41,898 nucleotides of DNA from assembly GCA_022496185.1 (NCBI GenBank), contig WTXG01000298.1, positions 1 to 41,898 of the forward strand, given 5' to 3'. This document shows positions 34,522 to 41,898 of this stretch, in pieces. This DNA is from Multifurca ochricompacta (Eukaryota; Basidiomycota; Agaricomycetes; Russulales; Russulaceae). Within the stretch, counting starts at the first letter, position 1. Each line of letters begins with the position of its first letter. The position numbers and the translations under genes were made by a program. The notes below the pieces were generated by a model. It searched no databases, was not told the origin of the DNA, and was given only the letters and a program-made list of their open reading frames with translations.

Positions 34522-34891
34522 AATGACCTCACTCCCATTCCAGACCATTGCCATGGACTTCATTGTCAAATTACCAACCTCTAGAGGCTTTGATTCCATC
34601 TTGACCATCACCGACCATGACTGTTCCAAAGCAGCACTGTTCATACCCTGCAATGAGTCAATTACAGCAGAAGGAGTGGCCAAACTTTACTTGGACCACA
34701 TCTACAGACATTACAGACTCCCTGAAAAGATTATCTCAGATCATGATCCACACTTCACTTCAGCATTCACCAGGGCCCTCTGCAAAACTCTGGATGTAAC
34801 CCAGAACATCTCAACAGCCTATCACCCACAGACTGACAGACAATTGGAAAGGACAAACCAGTGGTTGGAGCAGTACCTTCAGTTCTGGTGT
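34522..34891 (+). pseudogene. pol: Pol of element D, segment 2: integrase core
   Basis: Integrase resumes right after E (TSLPFQTIAMDFIVKLP) and runs through SDHDPHF to ERTNQWLEQYLQFWC, where the solo LTR at 34892 cuts it. All three catalytic acidic positions are present. The TDRQLERTN text differs from the TDGQSERTN of relatives. The segment itself is open. Confidence 0.88.
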
Positions 34892-35501
34892 TGTCACAGC
34901 CAGGTGTCGACTGTGTCTAGTCGTGTTTTCGGTGTCTGAAGGCTCTCAAGGTATACGGCGCACTCAAGATTCAAGGTCCAACTAAGAAGACCTGGTTCAG
35001 TTCAAGATTTCAAGTGCCCACAACGTACAGGAGGGGGCGCGTGCAGGGAATGAAGTTGAGAGCAGCGGCAATCAGCCCTGCAGAGTTTCTGAGGAGGAAG
35101 GCTCCTTAAGCTGCCACTTAGGGAGTTCAAGCAGATCTTTGTGAAGTCAAATACACCTGTATTAGATACAAGAGAACAGACTTAAGGTCTGTCTCAGTAA
35201 CCTAGCAGCTTAAATACATGTTGAGTGAGGTACAATCAAATGAATATAAGCTAACAAGAAGGCTGTAGTAAGTATCCAGGTAGTCATATGCTCCAGGGGT
35301 TATGCCCTGAACTGAGATGAGAATAAGTAGGAGGGGTTGTGCCCTCTATCATGTGCAACTAAGTGATCTGATAAAAGAAGTACTAGCTCCAGTCATATGA
35401 CTCGGAGCTAGAGATTACAGCCAAGTCAAAACAGAACACGTGACTTGAAAAACGTCACATTTTGTCACAAACCATGTCGTGACCCATCACAAACCGTTAC
35501 A
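34892..35501 (+). mobile_element. Solo LTR in integrase of D, unclassified family
   Basis: A 610-bp insertion starting TGTCACAGCCAGGTG and ending ACCGTTACA, flanked by the TSD GGTGT (34887-34891, 35502-35506). It splits integrase between QFWC and NGRQDDWADW. No internal region is present. It is the reference copy for the family of the split LTR G. It lacks the AGACTCGACTT element of the gypsy LTRs, so it comes from another lineage; superfamily cannot be told without an internal region. Confidence 0.88.
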
Positions 35502-36131
35502 GGTGTAATGGACGACAAGATGACTGGGCTGACTGGCTGGCAATGGCAGAGTTCACACACAATTCATGGCCCAATGGTACCACTAAAGTCCCCCCATTCA
35601 CACTTATCATGGGATGGACACCATGAACCACTTGGGCTGACAAACCCACAAACGTTCCATCAGCTGTGCAGCATATCAGCCAATGGGAAGAGATTAGGAA
35701 ATCAGCCAATGAGAATCTGTTGAAGGCACAAAAGACCCTGTCAGAAAGACCCTCAAAGTTCACACCTTATCAGACCAATGACTTTGTATGGTTGGAAGGG
35801 AGGAACATTCACACATCACACCCCACAGCCAAGCTAGCGCCCTGATGTCATGGGCCTTTCAAAATAACAAGGAAGCTGTCAGACATGTCATATGAACTCG
35901 AGCTTCCATCCACATGGAGAATCCATCTGGTCTTTCATGCCAAACTTCTGACTCCCTACAAGGAGACACCCCTCCATGGGGAAAACTTCCCAAGACCCCC
36001 TCCCAAATTAGTCAATGGAGAAGCAGAATGGGAAGTGGAGCGAATTCTAGACTCCCTATGTAAAGGCCAAGGGTGCAAACTGCATTACTTAGTCAAGTGG
36101 AAAGGATTCCCAGACTCTGACAACTCATGGG
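35502..36131 (+). pseudogene. pol: Pol of element D, segment 3: integrase end and part of chromodomain
   Basis: Continues integrase (NSWPNGTTKVPPF) with a TGA near 35625 and another near 35843 (LAP*CHGPF), each where relatives have arginine. It then gives KITRKLSDMSYELELP and a chromodomain (EWEVERIL, LHYLVKWKGFPDSDNSW). The chromodomain is cut at 36132 by the LTR of F. The 3' end of D should resume to the right of F, off-window. Confidence 0.87.
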
Positions 36132-36634
36132 TGTTGAACACAGGAGATGTTCGGTGATGCTTCAGGCATCAGGTGATTAGATTAGCTACTTTGTGGATTA
36201 GATTAGATACCGGAGTTTCGGACTATTTACACTATCATTATTACTTTCTTTCCCACATTCCGCAGTAGCTGACTGATACACCATGTAACATGTGATTCCT
36301 GTAGTGGCCAATGGCCTTTCCCCCTCTGTTTGTTATTTGGACTTTGTCCGGCACTTGTGGACTTATTCCCAGTGCACAGACCATCCCTTGGAAATGTATA
36401 TAAGGGTGTCTGTTTCGTCTCTTACACTTCAGAGTCTCTTCTATCTCTGAAGTGTAAGTCGTCCTCTCTACTATCATCACTACCTTAAGACTAACTCTGT
36501 ATATAGAACTTGTCTTTGTATAGGTGTGTAGTATAGTATAATAGAGTCTCTTCTATCTCTGAAGTAACTTGTCTTTGTATAGCCTAACTCGCTAACACAC
36601 ACAGTCAGTATGCTGCGCACATGCCTGTTTCACA
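36132..36634 (+). repeat. 5' LTR of element F
   Basis: About 503 bp, starting TGTTGAACACAGG and ending near TTTCACA. The start is fixed by the break in D. The end is inferred from the primer-site match that follows. TATATAAG lies at 36397-36404. A 23-nt unit (36431-36453) recurs at 36543-36565, and a second 17-nt unit (36507-36523) recurs at 36566-36582, showing an internal duplication. Confidence 0.75.
36421..36458 (+). promoter_or_regulatory. Perfect 14-bp hairpin at the likely start site of F
   Basis: CTTACACTTCAGAG (36421-36434), a 10-nt loop, and its exact reverse complement (36445-36458). It begins 24 nt from the first base of the TATA box, so it would sit at or just around the 5' end of the transcript. 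Confidence 0.6.
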
Positions 36635-36655
36635 GGTTATGGGCCCTGGGCACGC
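36635..36655 (+). promoter_or_regulatory. Primer-binding site of F, half-tRNA-iMet type
   Basis: GGTTATGGGCCCTGGGCACGC follows the proposed LTR end. Apart from single-base differences, its first 14 bases resemble the complement of the anticodon stem-loop of fungal initiator tRNA-Met (GGTTATGAGCCCTG type). Some copia-type elements prime with a tRNA-iMet fragment cleaved in the anticodon loop. The match is from memory of the tRNA and needs checking. Confidence 0.5.
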
Positions 36656-37567
36656 TTTACTGATCTGTTTTTCCCTTTATTTGATCAGTCCAACATCTTC
36701 TTCAAGCTCACTGCTTCAAGACTCCTTTTTCCCAATCACAGTCACAGTGAGCTTCAATTTCTTTTACTCTTGCCCTTAACTGTCCACAAGGTGGTGCGCT
36801 TTATGTGCCCACCTTGATCTGTCTGGCTAGTCCCTCAGGGGATTCTTGCAAGAGGTGATGAGGGACCCTAAGCGGGTGAAACACCTTGAGTTCCTCATGT
36901 GCGCTCTAAGTAAATAGTATTCATAGTTGTAGCTGGGTTTTCGTCCCATCCATAGACTTAGTAGGCCACTTGCCCAGAAGGCTCGGGGCTATAGGTTCAG
37001 TCAATGCTTGGCTCGATCTGTAAGCCAGGTTTAGCGACCTGCTGGTAGAGTTTAGGGTCTAGAACAAGGCATGGGTAGTCACTCCCATGACGCTTGGGCT
37101 CGATACAAGTAGGCTTGAACTACTATAGTATATACACAGTAGCTAGAGGGTTTCGTCTCTGGGCAGAAGTACCCGCTGCTTTCATTGGGGGTTCGCCCCA
37201 ACCAGAGGAAACCCAATAGTCTACTATAGTCATGGCCCCAATCATCTAGGGCTTAATCATGGACTCCACCACCAGCACTAGAGGAAGGGCTCTATACCCT
37301 TTGTCTCTAGTGGAACTTGCGGTTGGCTCCTCCATGACATGACTCCCCATCTATTTACACAATGTCCCCCTGATGTGGGCTTAGGACTTGTTGTAGATGG
37401 CGCTAGACAGTCTACTATACTACTTAGAAGTCGCACATCAGAGGCAGGACTTTTTTAAGTTCTGAAGCATAGCGCCACAGAATGGACAGGCCCTCTTCAA
37501 TGAGACCTGGACAACTGGTTCTAACTGCTCCTTGGAACCAGGATCAACCTTTTAAAAATCATCTCAA
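36656..37567 (+). other. Untranslated leader of F
   Basis: About 910 bp between primer site and Gag start with no convincing ORF. It is pyrimidine-rich near 36660-36780 and holds many short stop-rich frames. It may carry packaging or translation signals, but I can identify none. Confidence 0.5.
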
Positions 37568-38869
37568 ATGACTTCCATCATCTTCCCTCCCACCTTCAAG
37601 TTTGACAAGCTTGACGGCTCCAACTGGCAGCAGTGGTCTGTGTCCTTCACTGCCCTGCTGAGGATAAATGGGATGAAGAGGCATATCACACATGATGCCC
37701 CTGAATTCCTTAATGCTCCCAAGCCAGAAGATGGAGAGAAGGACGACGACTACGCCAAGCGCTTCGCGCTTTGGTCGGAGCCGATGTATGTGGAGTGGAA
37801 TAGAGTTGAGGAAGTCCTCATGGGAGTTCTGGTGATGGTTACATCGCCAGAAACATACTCCCAAATTGCCTCTGACAGAACTTATCCTTCTGTCAATGCC
37901 AAGTATGAGTGTCTGGAATTGCTCTATGGCTCAGTAGGTAGCATGGCCACCTACAACTTGTGGTGTTCTGTGTCCTCCTTCCGCTTGGAGGAGGGCAAAG
38001 CATTCAGACCCCAGTTGCAGCGTGTGTTGGATGTGAGGAGTACTCTCAAGGAAAATGGGATGGAGGTCTCTGATCTCCAGTTGAGCTTTATTTTGCTCCA
38101 ATCCCTACCTCCATCCTACTCAGCCATTGCTGGCTCCATCCTGGCGTCAGGTCCTCCTGACCGCCTTTCCCCTCAGGACCTTGTACAAAGGTTCCTAAAT
38201 GAGGAAAGCCGACTAGCCGGCCCCACAGGAAGTGGTGTTGGGGCTGCCCTTAACAAGGCAGCCCATGTCAACAAAAATAAAAATAAAAAACAAGTATCTT
38301 TCATGCCACAACCTGCAGGTGCATCATCGTCCAATGATGTCACCTGCTTCTATTGCCAGAAGCCGGGCCACAAGGCTAATGAATGTCGGCAAAGGAAACA
38401 GGACAGAGCCAATGCTGATGCAGGCAAAAAGGGCAACAAGAGGAAGGGGCAAGGCCCCAGTGTACATAATAACTCCACACAAGTAGCTACCGTAGTTAAT
38501 GGTAGTGGCAGAATACAGGAGGTGCATGAGACACCTCGTATTTCACTTTATATGATGACCGAGCACACACAAGAAGTCGATGATGGCAGCAATCCTTGGA
38601 TGATGGATAGTGGAGCCACCACACATTTTACACCATACTTAGATGATTTCTCTGAGTATTTCCCACACAAGGGACATCAGGTGACAATTGGTGATGGCTC
38701 TATAGTCCAAGTCGAAGGAACAGGCAAAATCATACTCAAAACTCGCAAAAATTATGAGTTAGAGTTAAATAATGTCTTTTACATGCCTGGCAGTGAAAGA
38801 ATACTGTCAACCAGCTGCATCACAGACAAGGTGGCTCAGTGGAATTTTCTCCATCTGAGGTCAAAATAA
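37568..38869 (+). pseudogene. gag: Gag-protease of element F
   Basis: Open for 433 codons from ATG 37568. The N-terminal part is a copia-type Gag (FDKLDGSNWQQWSVSFTALL; LLYGSVGSMATYNLWCSVSSF; LQSLPPSYSAIAGSIL). A lysine-rich stretch leads to a CCHC knuckle CFYCQKPGHKANEC (near 38345-38386). The protease follows with WMMDSGATTHFTPYLDDFSE, DGSIVQVEGTGKI and NNVFYMPG. The frame ends at 38869 because one G is missing from the run near 38828-38832; the rest of Pol continues in the -1 frame. In copia elements Gag and Pol are normally one ORF, so this is a decay lesion rather than a programmed shift. Confidence 0.88.
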
Positions 38870-40314
38870 AGTACAATAATACAATTATAGCGGAAGGTGT
38901 CAAGGCTATGGGACTCTATTGGGTCTTTGGGAAAACTATGCAGAATTTAAATACTGCTTCCCACAAATCTGCATCAAGTAGCCTTGATACCTGGCATTTG
39001 CGAATGGGTCATATGTCAAAAGAGGCCCTCAAAAGACATGCTCCTAAGGCTGTAAAAGGCCTTAACATAGATAATAGCCAAGTGGAAGACAAGCCGTGCT
39101 ATGGCTGTGAAATGGGAAAATCACACTGTCTTCCATTCCCTCCCTCTCAAAAGAGAGCTTCAGCACCCTTGGAAGTCATTCATAGTGACCTAGTTGGTCC
39201 CTTGCAATGTACTTCAATTCAAGGGAACCTATATTTCGCCACTTTCATAGACGACTTTAGCAGGACAGCTCTAGTTGTTGCTATGAAAGCAAAAAGTGAT
39301 TTTACATTGGTCTTCTGTAACATTAAGGCATTCTTGGAAAATAAAACAGACAAGAAAATAAAGACCTTACATACAGACCGAGGTGGCGAATTTGTCAATA
39401 GGGAGCTGAAGTCAATACTTGAGAAGGCTGGCATAGAGCATAAATTGACGATGCCATATTCCCCACAACAGAACGGAAGGGCTGAAAGGTTCAACAGAAC
39501 CATTATGGAAAAGGCCACCAGTATGCTTCATCATGCTGGTCTTTCCCTTGGTTTCTGGGAATGTGCAGTGCGAACAGCCTGTCACATATACAATAGAATG
39601 CCTATCCGCTCTAATAAGTGGAGGACACCGCTTGAACTTCTGGATGGGGACATTCCAGATGTTTCATACTTTAAAATTTTTGGCTGCTTAGCCTATTACA
39701 CTGTCCCAGAGGATAAAAGATGTAAACTGGATCATAAAGCCAGGGAGACAGTCTTTGTCGGGTATGCACCCCACTCTAAAGGATACCTTCTTTGGGATAT
39801 GCATACTTGATCCTTCGTATTGTCAAGAGATGTGACATTTGATGAAGGATCCTTCCCATCCAACCTTGCAAAGGACAGCAAGGGAAAACAAAAGGAAAAA
39901 GTTATGCCTTTTGTGTTAGAAGTTGAGAGGCCTGTCCAGCCTCAACCAGCAATAGCCACAGTTCCTCAGGCTCCTGAAGACAAGGACGCCAAGGTTGAGG
40001 AACAGGAGGTAGTGGAACCTCCTCAAGTAAATCCTGAGCCTACCACACCCGAAAATGAGCTTGACACACATGATCAAACCATCTATCAGACACCACCGTC
40101 CCAAATTATGGAACCCTCTGAACTCCCCCAGAGAACCCGTGCCAAAAGACAGTCTAAGAAGGATGTTGGCAAGATTTCCCAACCAGTTTTTACTAGGGAA
40201 AGTCCACGATCTCAACAACGTGACAGGGCTGTGCAGGAAGATTTAGATCTTGATACTGCCCATCCCAAACGTTCACATCACATGAACCCTCGTTTTATAA
40301 TGAGGATAATGTGA
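38839..40314 (+). pseudogene. pol: Integrase region of element F
   Basis: A GAG-pre-integrase part (LDTWHLRMGHMSKEAL; CYGCEMGKSHCLPFP with its HHCC-type Cys) leads into the integrase core: LEVIHSDLVGPL (first Asp), LHTDRGGEF (second Asp) and MPYSPQQNGRAERFNRTIME (Glu). The conserved FGCLAYYTVPEDKRCKLD and VFVGYAPHSKGY follow. A TGA at 39808 interrupts the frame (DMHT*SFVLSRDVTFDEGS). The same frame then carries the acidic, Pro-rich linker to 40314, where an indel near 40290-40300 shifts the frame before RT. Confidence 0.88.
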
Positions 40315-41898
40315 GTTCGTGCAGGGTTCTTCCAGACTTGGGCATATGGAATTGCTTAATGCGCAGGAGTCTCTATAGAGATCCCCTGACTTTTCAGGAG
40401 GCAATGCAGTCTGACAATGCCAATGAATGGCTTGAGGCATGTAAATATGAAATGATGCCTTAGATAAACTTGATGTGTGGCGCCTTGAGATCTTCCAAAA
40501 GGAAGAAAGGCTGTCAAGTCAAAATGGGTTTTTAAGCTGAAACCAGATGGACGGTTTCGTGCTAGGCTCGTGGCAAAAGGTTTCACCCAAATAGAAGGGG
40601 TGGACTTCGACGAAACATTCTCTCCAGTTGCCAGATTTGAATCACTTAGATTATTACTAGCGCTAGCTACGCTAGAGGATTGGGAAATCCACCAATGGAT
40701 GTCAAATCGGCATTCCTACATGGCGATCTGGATGAGAAATTTATATGGAGCAACCAGTTGGTTTCGTCGTTGCTGGTCAGAGTCCAAAGTTTGTAGGCTA
40801 CAAAAAGCATTATATGGCCTCAAACAAGCCTCCCGAGCATGGAATCTTCAATTCCATGCAGTTCTTAATGAACTGGGCTTCACTCGGACGTACTCTGATG
40901 CAGGAGTATATGTGTTTCATCAAAAGAGGGGATGATTCACTTTATGTCATTCTCTATGTAGATGACATACTATACTTGGATCTTCCAATGATAAGATAAC
41001 GTGGCTGAAGTCAGCTCTATCTAATCGATATGAGATGACTGACTTGGGAGAAATCCAGTCATACCTTGGAGTTAATATCACCAGGGATCGTCCTAACAAG
41101 ACACTGGAGATTGACCAAGCAGCCTACGTTTTATCTATTATTGAGAAGTTTGGGATGAGGGATTCCAACCGAGTATATACTCCTCTTCCCTCTGGTGCTG
41201 ATGTTCATCTGGTCAAATTTGAAGGCCAGGCATCTACTTCTGAAATAAAGAAGTACCAACAGTTGATGGGGTCTCTGCTATGGGTGCAGATTGGAAGCAG
41301 ACCGACATCAGTTTTGCTGTGGCGCACCTTAGTCAATACGCTTCCAATCCCTCTCAAGATCATATGTGACTTGCAAAATATGTCTTAAAGTATCTAATAG
41401 TACAAAGACTCAAGTTGCGTATTCTGGAGGGAATGGGGAGAGTGGCCTTCATGGCTTTGCAGATTCCTCATGGGGAGATCAAGAGGACTGCCACTCTACC
41501 TCAGGCTATGTGTTTTTCTTGGCGAATGGTGCCATTTCATGGTGTTCCAGGAAGCAGAAAACAGTAGCACAGTCCACCACTGAGGCCAAATATATGAGCC
41601 TCTCTGAGGCTGCAAATCAGGCATGTGGTATAGGACTTTTATGGAGGAATTAGGGTATGAAGTATCCTCCCCTATTCTACTCCACTGTGACAACAAGGGT
41701 GCCGTGGATTGGCATTAAACCCAGTCACAGGAAGGCGGTCAAAGCATATACCTATCAAGTACCATGCCATTAGGGGGTACATTGAATCGCACACAATTGA
41801 GTTAGTGCGTACCCCCACAGGTGAGATGCTGGCAGATGGCTTACTAAGTCTCTACCAAGAGCATCGTTGAAACCATGGTAAATGGACTTGGACTTATG
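40315..41898 (+). pseudogene. pol: RT and RNase H of element F, several frameshifts
   Basis: Reverse transcriptase and RNase H of copia type, in pieces. FQEAMQSDNANEWLEA (near 40395) is followed by an indel, then LVAKGFTQIEGVDFDETFSPVARF (40570 on). A shift comes near 40690 (IHQW), then LYGLKQASRAWN. The catalytic YVDDIL is near 40963. After another shift comes MTDLGEIQSYLGVNITRD (41035 on). RNase H holds GFADSSWGDQEDCHSTSGYVF and STTEAKYMSLSEAA (41440-41620), and the C-terminal KYHAIRGYIESHTIELVRT lies near 41755-41815. The window ends just before the expected 3' polypurine tract and LTR. Confidence 0.85.

Larger units (their letters stand above)
36132..41898 (+). mobile_element. Element F: Ty1/copia retrotransposon, right end off-window
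   Basis: Inserted in the chromodomain of D; ATGGG (36127-36131) should be the left TSD. Order: 5' LTR, primer site, long leader, gag-protease, integrase, then RT-RNase H, which is copia order (integrase before RT). The window ends at the RNase H C-terminus, so the 3' LTR is missing. Several frameshifts and stops make it non-functional. Confidence 0.9.

Noticed and set aside
34892..35501. Intron or small DNA transposon in D integrase
   Set aside because: The TG...CA ends, 5-bp TSD and match to the split LTR fit a solo LTR. The ends lack splice consensus and there is no terminal inverted repeat longer than a few bases.
38828..38869. Programmed frameshift between gag-protease and integrase in F
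   Set aside because: The break falls between protease and integrase, inside a region that is a single ORF in copia elements, and is explained by loss of one G in a short run.

Overview
This window looks like transposon-rich heterochromatin from a filamentous fungus, most likely a basidiomycete. The evidence is indirect: chromodomain-bearing Ty3/gypsy elements, a hAT transposase broken by roughly 50-70 bp introns with GT..AG borders, exons of a MYST histone acetyltransferase, and heavy loss of CpG. I found no intact host gene and no rRNA, tRNA or CRISPR array. Species cannot be told from the sequence.

Layout. Almost every base belongs to a nest of mobile elements, and most insertions can be bounded by target-site duplications (TSDs). 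I use these names. D is the outermost element, a Ty3/gypsy chromovirus on + seen as three pieces: 25917-27015, 34522-34891 and 35502-36131; its left half lies off-window. G is a minus-oriented LTR of an unclassified family inserted in D, seen as 2688-2839, 18385-18463 and 25760-25916. Three elements sit in G: C (gypsy, minus, 1-2687, running off the left edge), A (gypsy, plus, 2840-18384, TSD CAACC) and a hAT transposon (18464-25759, 8-bp TSD). Inside A are a solo LTR (5851-6445, TSD TATAC) and element B (gypsy, minus, 7297-14763, TSD CAGGA/CGGGA). D was also hit by E (gypsy, plus, 27016-34521, TSD AATGA), by a second solo LTR of the G family (34892-35501, TSD GGTGT), and by F (Ty1/copia, plus, 36132 to beyond the right edge).

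How the genes work together. The gypsy elements share one plan: LTR, gag with a CCHC knuckle, pol in the -1 frame (protease, reverse transcriptase, RNase H, integrase, C-terminal chromodomain), then an unusual third ORF of about 400 codons, a polypurine tract and the 3' LTR. There is no tRNA primer site beside the 5' LTR. Instead the first bases after it are complementary to an 11-mer lying 34 nt downstream of the LTR TATA box, the arrangement expected for Tf1-type self-priming. F carries a gag-protease, integrase and RT-RNase H in copia order, and its primer site resembles a half-tRNA-iMet site.

Decay. The gypsy copies are dead. In E all six premature stops are TGA at positions expected to be arginine (CGA to TGA). 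The 14 differences I count between the two LTRs of B are all CpG transitions. This points to CpG methylation followed by deamination as the main mutational force.

Most notable: the conserved zinc-knuckle third ORF of the gypsy family; the self-priming signature shared between unlike LTR families; and a hAT element carrying intron-containing MYST acetyltransferase exons plus an antisense copia fragment.
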